37,229 bases of DNA from Schleiferilactobacillus harbinensis DSM 16991 (GCF_000425885.1 NZ_AUEH01000030.1:1-37229), one strand, 5' to 3'; shown: positions 1 through 7,988, numbered from the stretch's first letter. Notes: a model not told the origin generated them from the letters alone. Numbers and translations are program-made.

Positions 1-52
1 TCCGCGTCCTGACGCACTTTCGTCGCTGTCGCTCATCACGACAACGAATAAT

Positions 53-81
53 ATCTTATCAGCCCAGTCCCGCTTCGTCAA
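53..81 (-). promoter_or_regulatory. Strong sigma-A promoter, rRNA-operon-like
   Basis: On the minus strand a -35 box TTGACG (76-81) and a -10 box TAAGAT (53-58) are separated by 17 bases, with AT-rich DNA upstream of the -35 resembling an UP element. It reads out of the left end of the window. The downstream leader is rich in GCGAC repeats and holds no clear ORF, which resembles lactobacillar rrn promoters. The product lies outside the window, so the rRNA identity is inference. Confidence 0.6.
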
Positions 82-126
82 CACCCTTTTTACAAAAGAT
101 AAACAGAGTGCTAATTGAAAGTCGAA

Positions 127-174
127 CAAAAAAATACCACCCCAGGCTATTATTAAGAAATAGCTGGAATGGTA
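127..174 (-). terminator. Intrinsic terminator of the S1-domain gene
   Basis: On the minus strand an imperfect stem (TACCATTCCAGCTATT pairing with AATAGCCTGGGGTGGTA, loop CTTAAT) is followed by seven T residues (128-134). It lies about 50 bases past the stop codon at 226 and separates that gene from the promoter at 53-81. Confidence 0.8.
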
Positions 175-225
175 GCGGACAGATAAGGGGAACACTTCCA
201 AACATGCCCTCTTTTTACTCAAAAA

Positions 226-594
226 TCAGGCAAAAAAATCTTTTTCAGCTTCTTTAAGCCACGCGGGCACCGCGTTATGAATCGGTGCGAACCCGGCTGC
301 TACGTGGTGGTTAGTCCAATAGTGCTTGGCGCGTACCCGACTGCCGGAAAAAGGATCCGGTGCCATGGCCCGCAGCGATAAGCTGATTTTCTGGGAATAT
401 TCATCCACATCCAGGACCTTAACATGGACAGTCTCTCCGACGTGCAAAATATCATGCACATTTTTGACGTACCCGTGCCGGCATTCCGAGATGTGGATCA
501 ATCCCTGCGTGTCGCTGTCCAGCGCAACAAATGCGCCGTAGGGCTGAATGCCGCTGACGGTACCCGTCAAGACATCACCAATGTGTACTTCCAA
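226..594 (-). CDS. S1 domain RNA-binding protein, CvfD/YugI (general stress protein 13) family
   Basis: The 122-residue protein has one N-terminal S1 RNA-binding domain (about residues 3-77). It shows the pattern G-x-V-L-x-G-x-V at the start, GLIHISE around residues 31-37, and KISLSLRA near residue 70. A basic tail of about 45 residues follows and ends in KDFFA. Single-S1 proteins of this size (YugI in Bacillus, CvfD in streptococci) bind RNA and tune translation in stress or cold; that role is known for the family and not visible here. The start is TTG at 594, with a GAGGG ribosome site about 8 bases upstream. It follows the ROK kinase by 32 bases and may be co-transcribed with it or use its own promoter near the 621-633 palindrome. 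Confidence 0.85.
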   Translation of the reverse strand: MEVHIGDVLTGTVSGIQPYGAFVALDSDTQGLIHISECRHGYVKNVHDILHVGETVHVKVLDVDEYSQKISLSLRAMAPDPFSGSRVRAKHYWTNHHVAAGFAPIHNAVPAWLKEAEKDFFA

Positions 595-620
595 AACAGA
601 TACCCTCTTTCATCCATTCG

Positions 621-633
621 ATTGTATTACAAT
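621..633. promoter_or_regulatory. 13-bp perfect palindrome at the 3' end of the ROK gene
   Basis: ATTGTAATACAAT is a perfect odd palindrome overlapping the stop codon of the ROK kinase, 27 bases before the S1 gene start. On the minus strand it contains TACAAT, and TTGCTT lies 16 bases upstream of TGTAAT, so it may be part of a promoter for the S1 gene or an operator over it. No matching regulator is recognised. Confidence 0.35.
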
Positions 634-1484
634 TGCTCGGCAGCTAAAAGCAAAGCGCCTGTAATCCCGGCATCATCGCCCAAGCCCACTGGAACAATAT
701 AGTCGTCGGCGGCCGGAACACTCACGTAATCGGCCAGAAGTTTAGTGAATTGGGACCGAATCAACGGGAACAATTGGCTCTGTTTGGATACCCCGCCGCC
801 AAAAATGATCACGTCAGGGGAAAGGAAAAGCGTCGTAGTCATGCACGCTTGCGCTAAATAATAAGCTTCAATCGCCCAGGCAGCATCGTTCGGAGCAATA
901 TCCTTGCCCTTCTTCCCCCAACGCTGCTGAATGGCCGGGCCGGCGGCCATCCCCTCTAAGCAATCACCATGATAAGGGCAAGCGCCGGCGAAGGTATCAG
1001 CTTCGTGCCGGCGCACTAAAATGTGGCCCGCTTCAGGATTTTGACTGCCCATATAAATTTGGCCATGATGGATATAGCCCATGCCGATGCCGGTCCCAAC
1101 TGTATAGTAAGCAACGTTTTGCTTGCCCTGACCAGCACCCTTCTTGAATTCGCCGTAGGCAGCCACGTTCACATCGGTCGTAAAGGCGATCGGCACTTGG
1201 GCATAGTGTGCTTTTAAAGCACCCAAAAAGTCATAATTGGCCCAAGCAAGTTTCGGCGTCGTTGTAATGTAGCCGTATTGCGGTGATGCCGGATTGGCGT
1301 CAATGGGGCCAAAAGAGCCGACGCCCATGGCCTCAATGGTATATTGATCAAAAAAGGCAAACACGGCACCCAGAGTTTCGCTGGGGGTGGTGGTCGGAAT
1401 GTGGGTCCGGGCCTGGATATTGAATTTATCGTCGCTCACTGCGCACACGAACTTCGTGCCGCCAGCTTCAATTGCTGCGTACAT
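627..1484 (-). CDS. ROK-family fructokinase
   Basis: This cytosolic sugar kinase (about 285 residues) phosphorylates a hexose, probably fructose, to the 6-phosphate. It starts with the nucleotide-binding motif IEAGGTKFVCAV, has the catalytic region TTDVNVAAYGE, and carries the zinc-binding ROK signature with HILVRRHEAD followed by CPYHGDCLEGMAAGPA. This signature is typical of the YdhR/ScrK-type fructokinases rather than glucokinases. The open frame extends upstream to 1553, but ATG 1484 gives the conserved N-terminus; the upstream residues look unrelated to the family. It is transcribed away from the divergent reductase gene. A 13-bp palindrome just downstream of its -10 box suggests LacI-type repression. 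Sugar specificity is inferred from the family. Confidence 0.9.
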   Translation of the reverse strand: MYAAIEAGGTKFVCAVSDDKFNIQARTHIPTTTPSETLGAVFAFFDQYTIEAMGVGSFGPIDANPASPQYGYITTTPKLAWANYDFLGALKAHYAQVPIAFTTDVNVAAYGEFKKGAGQGKQNVAYYTVGTGIGMGYIHHGQIYMGSQNPEAGHILVRRHEADTFAGACPYHGDCLEGMAAGPAIQQRWGKKGKDIAPNDAAWAIEAYYLAQACMTTTLFLSPDVIIFGGGVSKQSQLFPLIRSQFTKLLADYVSVPAADDYIVPVGLGDDAGITGALLLAAEQL

Positions 1485-1508
1485 GGTTGATGACCTGCTT
1501 TCTTTAAT

Positions 1509-1539
1509 TGAAATCGTTTCACGGTTTTCGCCTTTTATA
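1509..1539 (-). promoter_or_regulatory. Promoter with LacI-type operator for the ROK kinase
   Basis: On the minus strand a -10-like TATAAA (1534-1539) is followed 12 bases later by the perfect palindrome TGAAACGATTTCA (1509-1521), which would cover the transcription start region. The palindrome has the CG centre of LacI-family operators but is one base shorter than a CcpA cre site, so a local sugar repressor is as likely as CcpA. No convincing -35 box is visible. Confidence 0.45.
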
Positions 1540-1663
1540 GTACAGTGATTCACTAACCGTGTCCAGACAAGACAAAGCTAAAATGACGCCGCGCTTGCGT
1601 CCAGGGTCCTAAATCAACTATGCTATGGGAGATTACGTACCCACTTGGAAAGGAATAGTCACA

Positions 1664-2656
1664 GTGACAGCAGACACAACACATATGTATGATATCAGCA
1701 TTATCGGCGGCGGCCCCGTGGGCATGTTTGCCGCCTTCTACGCCGGCCTGCGCAACGCCGACGCCCATCTGATCGAAAGCCTGCCCCGGCTGGGCGGTCA
1801 GGTCAGCGCCCTGTATCCGGAAAAGGACGTTTACGACGTCGCCGGCTTCCCCCATATTAAGGCGAAACAGCTGGTGGCTGAATTAACCGATCAGCTCAAA
1901 GAATTTGCTCCAGCGATTTCTCTGGAAACCACTGTCCAAACCATCACGAAAGAAGCTGACGGTACATTCAGCATCGGCACCAATCGGGGCACTTACCGGT
2001 CAAAAGCAGTCGTTATTGCCATCGGCAACGGTGCCTTTGCTCCCCGCAAACTGGCTTTTGACTACGATCACCAGTTGGATGAGCGGCGGGTGCACTATTT
2101 CATCAATGATCTGGAAGATTACCGGGACACCGATGTGGCTGTCGCCGGCGGCGGTGATTCGGCCATCGACTGGGCCTTGGCCTTGGAACCGATTGCCAAG
2201 AGCGTGACGATCATCCACCGCCGCGATCAGTTCCGCGGCTTGGAATCCAGCGTGGAGAAAATGAAAGCCTCCAGCATCCAAATCATGACCCCCTATCTGC
2301 TTTCTGCCTTAACGGAGACTAACGATCGGTTGACGATTGACTTGAAGAAAGCCCGCACGAAGGAAGACGCCAGCATCACGGCGGACCACTTGATCGTCAA
2401 TTATGGCTTCACTGCCGATGCCCGGATCCTGCGGGATTGGCCGATCGACATCAAAGGTGCAACCATTCCGGTCAATACCAATATGGCCACGTCCACGGAT
2501 TTGATCTATGCAATTGGCGATGTAGTCGATTATCCCGGCAAAATGCAGCTGATTGCCAGCGGTTTCGGTGAAGCCCCGGTGGCTATCACCCAGGCGCTGC
2601 AAGAAATTTACCCGGAACGCAAACAACCGTTGCACAGTACCTCATTGATCCACTAA
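1664..2656 (+). CDS. Ferredoxin/flavodoxin--NADP+ reductase, thioredoxin-reductase-like (FNR type 2)
   Basis: The flavoprotein of 330 residues has an N-terminal FAD-binding motif IIGGGPVGMFAA, a central NADPH motif VAGGGDSAIDWA, and a C-terminal FAD motif with AIGDVVDYPGKMQLIASGFGEA. The CxxC redox pair of thioredoxin reductase is missing, which places it with the Bacillus YumC-type ferredoxin/flavodoxin--NADP+ reductases. Those move electrons between NADPH and ferredoxin, flavodoxin or flavin carriers. The start chosen is GTG 1664: the ribosome site GGAAAGGA (1647-1654) is 9 bases upstream. An ATG at 1685 would remove residues just before the Rossmann strand, and the longer frame from 1625 has no ribosome site. 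It is followed directly by the PgpA-like gene. Confidence 0.9.
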   Translation: MTADTTHMYDISIIGGGPVGMFAAFYAGLRNADAHLIESLPRLGGQVSALYPEKDVYDVAGFPHIKAKQLVAELTDQLKEFAPAISLETTVQTITKEADGTFSIGTNRGTYRSKAVVIAIGNGAFAPRKLAFDYDHQLDERRVHYFINDLEDYRDTDVAVAGGGDSAIDWALALEPIAKSVTIIHRRDQFRGLESSVEKMKASSIQIMTPYLLSALTETNDRLTIDLKKARTKEDASITADHLIVNYGFTADARILRDWPIDIKGATIPVNTNMATSTDLIYAIGDVVDYPGKMQLIASGFGEAPVAITQALQEIYPERKQPLHSTSLIH

Positions 2657-2669
2657 GGAGTTGAAGCTT

Positions 2670-3176
2670 ATGGCAACAAATGCCGATCGAATTTATGATC
2701 ACTGCGTCGGTCTGCTTCATGAACGCGGGGTCCAAATCGAAGATATTAGTAAACTCACGTTATTTCTACAAGAAAAGTACATTCCCAACCTAACCCTTGC
2801 AGAATGCACCGAGAATGTTGACGTGGTATTGCACAAACGGGAAGTGCAAAACGCCATCATGACTGGCATTCAACTGGATAAATTAGCTGAAGCCAAGGAA
2901 TTGGAACCGCCGCTGCAGCAAATCGTTGAAGAGGATGAAGGCCTCTACGGCGTGGATGAAATTATGGCCCTGTCCATCGTCAATGTTTACGGCAGCATCG
3001 GTCTCACCAATTATGGGTACATCGACAAGATCAAGCCCGGCATCTTGGCTAAACTAAATGCCCATGAACCGGGTATCATCCACACTTTTCTAGACGATAT
3101 TGTCGGCGCCATTGCCGCCTCCGCTGCCAGCCGGTTAGCCCATGCCCATCCCGAAACCCAGCCGGACGTTTATTAA
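2670..3176 (+). CDS. Phosphatidylglycerophosphatase A (PgpA) family protein
   Basis: The 168-residue protein matches the Gram-positive PgpA-like family. Conserved blocks include VDVVLHKREVQNAIMTGI, EDEGLYGVDEIMALSIVN and VYGSIGLTNYGYIDK, followed by HTFLDDIVGAIAASAASR. It lacks the clear membrane helices of E. coli PgpA, so it is the soluble short form common in lactobacilli. Its dephosphorylation of phosphatidylglycerophosphate is a family-based expectation and not certain. The start is ATG 2670: the AAGGAG at 2655-2660 abuts a TTG at 2661 but lies 9 bases before ATG 2670. It is 13 bases after the reductase gene, so the two are probably co-transcribed, and both end at the terminator at 3198. 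Confidence 0.8.
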   Translation: MATNADRIYDHCVGLLHERGVQIEDISKLTLFLQEKYIPNLTLAECTENVDVVLHKREVQNAIMTGIQLDKLAEAKELEPPLQQIVEEDEGLYGVDEIMALSIVNVYGSIGLTNYGYIDKIKPGILAKLNAHEPGIIHTFLDDIVGAIAASAASRLAHAHPETQPDVY

Positions 3177-3197
3177 CCGCAATTGCTAAGAAAGCAG

Positions 3198-3236
3198 AAC
3201 GAAGCCAAACATTTTTTCTGTTTGGCTTCGTTTTTT
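3198..3236 (+). terminator. Intrinsic terminator after the pgpA-like gene
   Basis: A perfect 14-bp stem (AACGAAGCCAAACA and TGTTTGGCTTCGTT) with a 7-base loop is followed by a T run on the plus strand. The left arm is preceded by few A residues, so it mainly works on the plus strand. Confidence 0.88.
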
Positions 3237-3244
3237 GCTATAAT
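3236..3244 (+). promoter_or_regulatory. Extended -10 promoter for the DedA gene
   Basis: TGCTATAAT gives a perfect TATAAT (3239-3244) with a TGn extension. It sits inside the T tract of the preceding terminator, 46 bases before the start codon. A -35 box is weak, as expected for an extended -10 promoter. Confidence 0.65.
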
Positions 3245-3290
3245 GCCCCTAGTTTACTTCCAAAATGACTATAAACGGAGGCCCTCACCC

Positions 3291-3941
3291 ATGAACACGT
3301 TAATCGACTTTATCTTACATATCGATTCTCACTTGGTCCAGATCGTCAATACCTTTGGCAACTGGACCTATGTAATCCTCTTCGCCATGATCTTTATCGA
3401 AACCGGCATCGTGATTTTCCCTTTCCTGCCTGGTGATTCATTGATCTTCGCCGCCGCGGCCCTGGCTGCCAACGCCAACTATCACCTCAATATTTGGCTG
3501 CTGTTCTTCCTCTTCCTAGCCGCCGCTGTAATCGGCGATACCGTCAATTACCACATCGGTCATCACATGGGCCTGGCCGCCAGCAACAATTCGTTCTTCG
3601 GCCGCTTCATTAATCGAGATAAACTCAAGGTCGCCGAGGATTTCTTCAATAAACATGGCGGCAAGACGATTGCTATTGCACGCTTCGTCCCTATTGTTCG
3701 GACTTTTGCTCCTTTTGTTTCCGGCGGCAGCAACATGCACTACGGCCACTTCCTGCATTACAACTTCATCGGCGGGCTTGCTTGGGTGCTGGTCTGTGTG
3801 AGCGGCGGTTACTTCTTCGGCAACATTCCTTTCGTTCAAGAGCATTTCAGCCTGGTCGCCTTGGGCATCGTGCTGATTTCCCTCCTGCCAATGGTCTTCG
3901 CCTACTTGAAGCATCGATTCAGCAAGACTACCGCTGAATAA
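3291..3941 (+). CDS. DedA-family (SNARE-associated/VTT) membrane protein
   Basis: The 216-residue polytopic membrane protein has the DedA hallmarks: an E-x-G motif followed by FPFLPGDSLIFAAAALAA near residues 35-60, and RFVPIVRTFAPFVSGGSNM in the middle, with hydrophobic stretches before and after. Bacterial DedA proteins include flippases that recycle undecaprenyl phosphate or phosphatidylethanolamine and contribute to membrane potential; which lipid this one moves cannot be read from sequence. The start is ATG 3291 with CGGAGG (3276-3281) 9 bases upstream. It is a single-gene unit between the extended -10 promoter and the bidirectional terminator at 3956. Confidence 0.9.
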   Translation: MNTLIDFILHIDSHLVQIVNTFGNWTYVILFAMIFIETGIVIFPFLPGDSLIFAAAALAANANYHLNIWLLFFLFLAAAVIGDTVNYHIGHHMGLAASNNSFFGRFINRDKLKVAEDFFNKHGGKTIAIARFVPIVRTFAPFVSGGSNMHYGHFLHYNFIGGLAWVLVCVSGGYFFGNIPFVQEHFSLVALGIVLISLLPMVFAYLKHRFSKTTAE

Positions 3942-3955
3942 TGAGTGAGAAAAGC

Positions 3956-3992
3956 AAAAAGATCGGCTGTCCGAATGGACGCCGATCTTTTT
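3956..3992. terminator. Bidirectional terminator between convergent genes
   Basis: AAAAAGATCGGC (3956-3967) pairs with GCCGATCTTTTT (3981-3992), and an inner GTCC/GGAC pair extends the stem. A and T tracts on both sides let it serve the DedA gene on plus and the DUF1461 gene on minus. Confidence 0.88.
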
Positions 3993-3993
3993 A

Positions 3994-4623
3994 TTATACG
4001 CGGCTCTGCTTTTTAGCCCACCGATACAGCAGCCAGCAGAAGAGTTCCAGCAGAATGAATGCTAAGAAAAACGTATGCGCAAAGAAATCCTCCGGCAGCA
4101 CAGTGATGATGGGATCCTTAGCTGGGTCAAAAATCCAGTCCGAATTGCGGAACAGGATCTCGTGGAAAGTAATGAAAAACTGGTCGAAACCCATCAGCGC
4201 CAGGACCCCCAAGGCCGCTGGCACTGCCATGGCGATTCGGCTGGGGTTCAGCAGCCGCCACGTATTTCCCCGCCGCTTCAATTGGCGCAAGAAATGCCAC
4301 GCTGGCCAGGCGGTGATGATCAAAATCGCATAATCTAGAAGAAACAGGTTTTTTACATCGTGAAAGTGCACTGCCCCGGTGGCCGATACAGGGAAATTCG
4401 TCATATGCAGCGTCCCGATCCACGGAAAATGCAGGTAGGCCATCAGCTGACCATAATTACGATATAACTGGCCAAAAGTCACCGGCACATTGGATTGATC
4501 CAGAATATTCAAAAAGTGCACATCAATTGGGTACAGAATAAACGTCCCAAGAATCGTCACCGCGATGGCCGCGCTCAAAACAAACAGCCAAAGGGCCACC
4601 CACTGGGGAAAGCGACGCAGCAT
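3994..4623 (-). CDS. TIGR01906/DUF1461 family integral membrane protein
   Basis: The 209-residue protein has about five hydrophobic segments: residues 8-31, 92-109, 130-147, a weaker one, and 185-201. It carries the family-typical extracytoplasmic signature HFHDVKNLF after the first long loop. Its function is unknown; the family is found in lactobacilli and streptococci, usually at this position. The ATG at 4623 directly abuts the stop codon of the upstream HAD phosphatase, so it is the last gene of the yunD-yutD-yutF operon and is probably translated by coupling. It ends at the shared terminator 3956-3992. Confidence 0.8.
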   Translation of the reverse strand: MLRRFPQWVALWLFVLSAAIAVTILGTFILYPIDVHFLNILDQSNVPVTFGQLYRNYGQLMAYLHFPWIGTLHMTNFPVSATGAVHFHDVKNLFLLDYAILIITAWPAWHFLRQLKRRGNTWRLLNPSRIAMAVPAALGVLALMGFDQFFITFHEILFRNSDWIFDPAKDPIITVLPEDFFAHTFFLAFILLELFCWLLYRWAKKQSRV

Positions 4624-5406
4624 CTAAATCACCTGCCATTGGTCCAAACAGGACAGCACATAAGTCGGCTGGACAGGCAGCTTAGGCACTTCCTCCGGTT
4701 TGGTATACCCGGTCGTCACCAGCAGCGTATCCATTTTAGCATTGATACCCGCCTGAATATCAGTATGATAATTATCCCCAACCATCAAAACATCCTTAGG
4801 CGGCAGGCCGATTTCATTCAATGCGGCCTGCATGATCGGCAACTGCGGTTTGCCAATGTAAAGCGCCTTTTGCTGCGTCGCCCGCTCCACCAGAGCAATC
4901 AGTGATCCGGCACCAGGTACTAACCCCCGCTCGTTGGGCAGATTCGTATCTTCATTGGTCCCGATAAACCTGGCTCCGCGCTTGATTGCCAAGGTTGCCA
5001 GTTCAAATTTATGGTACGTCACGTCGTAATCCAGACCAACGACAACATAATCCGGCGTCACTTCTTCCAGGGTCATCCCGGCATCCAGCAGCGCCTTTTT
5101 CAGCCCCAATTCACCAATGCAATAAAAACTGAATGGGTGCCCCACCGTCCGCGCCCGATCCCGCAAATACGCGGCCGTCGCCAGTGACGGCGTATAAATC
5201 GTCTCCGGCGTCACGTGAATATCATGATTATCCGCCAAATTCTGAACCACGGCGGCCGGTGTTTTGGTCGTATTGTTGGTCAAAAAAAGAAACGGAATGT
5301 GTTGCGCCTGCAGCCGTTCCACGAAGGTTTTGGCTGCGGGGATCCGCTCCTTGCCCCGATAGGTCGTGCCGTCAAGATCAATAAAATAGCCCTTATAATG
5401 CCGCAA
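4624..5406 (-). CDS. yutF: HAD-superfamily sugar phosphatase, YutF/NagD (TIGR01457) type
   Basis: The 260-residue cytosolic phosphatase has the HAD motifs in order: DLDGTTYRG (motif I, nucleophile Asp11), LFLTNNTT (motif II), a Lys in GKPQ (motif III) and GDNYHTDIQAG (motif IV). The type IIA cap and these motifs fit the NagD/AraL-like subfamily that dephosphorylates small phosphosugars and nucleotides. The start is TTG 5406; AAGGGA lies about 11 bases upstream. It is 24 bases after yutD and immediately before the DUF1461 gene. The physiological substrate is unknown. Confidence 0.88.
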   Translation of the reverse strand: MRHYKGYFIDLDGTTYRGKERIPAAKTFVERLQAQHIPFLFLTNNTTKTPAAVVQNLADNHDIHVTPETIYTPSLATAAYLRDRARTVGHPFSFYCIGELGLKKALLDAGMTLEEVTPDYVVVGLDYDVTYHKFELATLAIKRGARFIGTNEDTNLPNERGLVPGAGSLIALVERATQQKALYIGKPQLPIMQAALNEIGLPPKDVLMVGDNYHTDIQAGINAKMDTLLVTTGYTKPEEVPKLPVQPTYVLSCLDQWQVI

Positions 5407-5430
5407 AAAAAAGTCTGTCCCTTCTGGTTG

Positions 5431-5799
5431 TTAATTCAACTGCTGGCCCGGTGTCATCGGCACTTTAGCCAAGACAAAATAGGCACAGCCAAAATTGCAA
5501 AATTCGTATAGATAATCCGCCAAAGTGGAAATATACTGGTCCCGATTGGCATGGCGGTGCCCATCCGCGTAAAAACCGCGCAATCGCAACTGGTCGAAGC
5601 CCCAATCCCCGACGATATAGTCGTATTTACTCAACAGCGTGACAAAGCTATCTCCGAGGGCGTCGGCTTGAAAGCCGTCTTTGTGATTGGTGACCACTTG
5701 GTAAGACACATCGTCGATCTGGATCAGGTCCTCTTTCAATTGCACGACCCGGTGCGCCGGAGTATGCAGCGTTTCCGCGGAATTAGCCGGTTCAGTCAT
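5431..5799 (-). CDS. yutD: YutD family protein (DUF1027)
   Basis: The 122-residue protein has the conserved YutD core: a region reading YDYIVGDWGFDQLRLRGFY followed by LYEFCNFGCAYFVL near the C-terminus. No enzymatic motif is visible and no reaction is known for the family. The start is ATG 5799. AAGGGGAG is 9 bases upstream and lies inside the end of yunD, 6 bases away, which points to translational coupling. Order and spacing match the yunD-yutD-yutF cluster of other Firmicutes. Confidence 0.88.
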   Translation of the reverse strand: MTEPANSAETLHTPAHRVVQLKEDLIQIDDVSYQVVTNHKDGFQADALGDSFVTLLSKYDYIVGDWGFDQLRLRGFYADGHRHANRDQYISTLADYLYEFCNFGCAYFVLAKVPMTPGQQLN

Positions 5800-5805
5800 C
5801 CTTGT

Positions 5806-7209
5806 TCACTCCCCTTCTGACTCAATTGGATAGTGTTTGGTCAAATAGCGGGCAACAATTTGCCGCAAAAAGTCAGGGAACATGATTTGATTATCGCCCA
5901 TGATCTCAATGGTTGGGAAAAACGGGACGAATAAGTAATGATCAAGCGTACCCACGGTATATTCCCGGTCAGGGTCAATCGGCCGGTCTTGCCAGTAAAC
6001 GGTCCGGCTGGCTGCGTCAAAAGACAGGCCCCGGTAGCCGATCGTGCCAAAGATTTTACCGCGGAAGCTCATCCCCTTTAATGGGAATCGGCGCAGGAAG
6101 CCGCGGTTTTTCTCCATTTCGCGAACCAGCCGCCACAGATCCGTCCCTTTCAGCGTGACCTTCATCGCATGCATCGGGTGCGGCATCTGTGTGTGCAGAT
6201 CATCCGCCGTGACAATGCCCTGGTGCAGACCAGTCAGAAAGAGGCCGGCATTCAGGATGGTCGCCTCGGTGCCGGTATATTCAGCCAGGGCCTTGAGTGC
6301 CAGGTCCAGCATTGGCGACGGATGATTGTAATCAATGGGAAAATCCTGGGGTAGGCGAGCGATTTGATGCTGCTGCAGCAAATGATGCCCCTCATCGGCC
6401 CAGGCTTTGATCTGCGCCGCATCCGCCGGCTCAGCGGGCAGATCCACAGTATCATAGACCCATGCCCGCTTGCTGGTCACATGGTGATCGGCGAGTTTTA
6501 ATTCCATTTCGCCCACGTGCTCGCCCCACTTACCGGCGGCACCCAGCAGGACGCCGTTATCCATCTCGCCTTGAGGCAGCAAATGATGGGTATGCGCTCC
6601 CAAAATCACATCCACTTGGGGATAATGAGCGGCAATGTACCGATCCATTTCAATCCCTAAATGCGACAAAAGAATACAGACATCGTATTGCCCAGCAAAG
6701 GCATGGAGCTGGCGGGGCAGCACCTCACCGATGAGTTCTGGATACCAGCCGTTCGCGTGATACGTGGTCAAAAACGGCGCCGTATAGCCCAAAACCAGGA
6801 TCCGGGTGCCGCCCGCCGAGTGCAGCAGCACATGATCCACAGCAAAAGGGGCGAGTTTTTGAGTCGTCCGGTCGCTGAATAAATTGCCCAAAACCACAGG
6901 GAAGTTAGCCTGGTCATAAAGATGGCGCAAGACATGGGGCGAATTGCCAATCCCCTCGTTGTTGCCGATCGTGGCGGCATCATAGCCGACCTTGTTCAGC
7001 ATCGCCACATTGGCCTGCCCATTCGTGGCCTCGGTCAGCGGGTGGGCCCGATCCATGGCGTCACCGATATCAAAAGTCAATACCGTGTGGGTCCCTGCGG
7101 CCAACCGCCAATGGGCTTTGCGGGCCGCCAGCTGGCGCGTGATCCGCGGCCAATTTTCAAAATGGGAATGAAGATCATTCGTGTGTAATAAATGGATGGT
7201 TTCCTGCAC
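5806..7209 (-). CDS. yunD: Metallophosphoesterase/5'-nucleotidase, YunD type
   Basis: The 467-residue enzyme joins an N-terminal calcineurin-like metallophosphatase domain to a C-terminal 5'-nucleotidase substrate domain. Metal-ligand motifs are visible: TNDLHSHFE near residue 10, DIGDAMD near 49, TIGNNEG near 80, LSHLG near 158 and GAHTHH near 179. No signal peptide precedes the catalytic domain, so unlike surface 5'-nucleotidases it should act in the cytoplasm, probably on nucleotides or nucleotide sugars. The start is GTG 7209 with AGAGGA 6 bases upstream. It is the first gene of the yunD-yutD-yutF-DUF1461 operon, with a good promoter at 7243-7271. Confidence 0.88.
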   Translation of the reverse strand: MQETIHLLHTNDLHSHFENWPRITRQLAARKAHWRLAAGTHTVLTFDIGDAMDRAHPLTEATNGQANVAMLNKVGYDAATIGNNEGIGNSPHVLRHLYDQANFPVVLGNLFSDRTTQKLAPFAVDHVLLHSAGGTRILVLGYTAPFLTTYHANGWYPELIGEVLPRQLHAFAGQYDVCILLSHLGIEMDRYIAAHYPQVDVILGAHTHHLLPQGEMDNGVLLGAAGKWGEHVGEMELKLADHHVTSKRAWVYDTVDLPAEPADAAQIKAWADEGHHLLQQHQIARLPQDFPIDYNHPSPMLDLALKALAEYTGTEATILNAGLFLTGLHQGIVTADDLHTQMPHPMHAMKVTLKGTDLWRLVREMEKNRGFLRRFPLKGMSFRGKIFGTIGYRGLSFDAASRTVYWQDRPIDPDREYTVGTLDHYLFVPFFPTIEIMGDNQIMFPDFLRQIVARYLTKHYPIESEGE

Positions 7210-7242
7210 CGTTATTCCTCTTCCATAAACATGATTAGCTCC

Positions 7243-7271
7243 ACTATACCGTGCCCGCTGCCGCCAAGCAA
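7243..7271 (-). promoter_or_regulatory. Sigma-A promoter for the yunD operon
   Basis: On the minus strand TTGCTT (7266-7271), a 17-base spacer and TATAGT (7243-7248) lie about 34 bases before the GTG start at 7209. Confidence 0.6.
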
Positions 7272-7295
7272 CGCCCGGTGATTCTTGGAAGCGCC

Positions 7296-7910
7296 TTACC
7301 CTTGCTTTTTCTGCTGGGCCAAAAAGGCGTGTTTGCCCGCAATCATCTGCTCGACCTCAGCAAACGTCAAGGGTGCCCCAAAGGGCAAGGGCGGTTTGAC
7401 CCACTGCCGTTCCGGCGCATCTACCCCGATGTTGATGTTGGTGTCGTAAGGCATCATCGTGTGGTGGATGTGTCCGTGCAAATTGTAAGTCTGATGGGTG
7501 ATGCCGAAGAAGAGCGGATAATGGGTCAGAAAATACTGATTATGATCGTATTTCACGATGATGCCCACATCATGAAAAGTGTATTTGGGCCGGCCATCGG
7601 GCATGATCGGGTTATGCTGAGCTAAGTACTTGAACAGGTCGCGATAATCGTGATTGCCCTTGATCAGCACAATATGCCCGTGAAGCTGCACCAAGATGGC
7701 GGCCACATCAGCCGGCGTTAAATAGTGTTTCGGCCGCAGCGCGATGTCCCCGAGTTCATAAACTGTATCGGCATCACTCACCCGATCATTCCAAGCGGTG
7801 ATCATCTGCTGATTCATCGCTTCGACAGTGGGAAAATCCCGGGGCGCGAAGTCATTGTCCCCCAACAAGTCGCTGTGATAAAAATGGGTGTCGCTGATCA
7901 CAAACTGCAT
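7296..7910 (-). CDS. Calcineurin-like metallophosphoesterase
   Basis: The 204-residue enzyme has all metal-binding motifs of small metallophosphoesterases: ISDTHFYH at the N-terminus, ELGDIAL, IKGNHDY, THYPLF and NLHGHIHH. This is the full set for a two-metal active site. Members of this size class act on phosphodiesters or phosphoproteins; the substrate is unknown. The start chosen is ATG 7910, 8 bases after AAGGAG. The in-frame ATG at 7916 would be only 2 bases from that site. It stands between yunD (downstream, same strand) and the PTS IIB gene, whose terminator lies just upstream. Confidence 0.85.
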   Translation of the reverse strand: MQFVISDTHFYHSDLLGDNDFAPRDFPTVEAMNQQMITAWNDRVSDADTVYELGDIALRPKHYLTPADVAAILVQLHGHIVLIKGNHDYRDLFKYLAQHNPIMPDGRPKYTFHDVGIIVKYDHNQYFLTHYPLFFGITHQTYNLHGHIHHTMMPYDTNINIGVDAPERQWVKPPLPFGAPLTFAEVEQMIAGKHAFLAQQKKQG

Positions 7911-7940
7911 ATGCATGGCTCCTTTTGTTCTATGATACAA

Positions 7941-7973
7941 CAAAACCTCCCAGCGGCAGGAACCGGTGGGAGG
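7941..7973 (-). terminator. Intrinsic terminator of the PTS IIB gene
   Basis: On the minus strand CCTCCCA (7967-7973) pairs with TGGGAGG (7946-7952) around a GC-rich loop, followed by TTTTG. It separates the IIB gene from the phosphoesterase gene. Confidence 0.72.
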
Positions 7974-7988
7974 CCAGATAACGATTAA

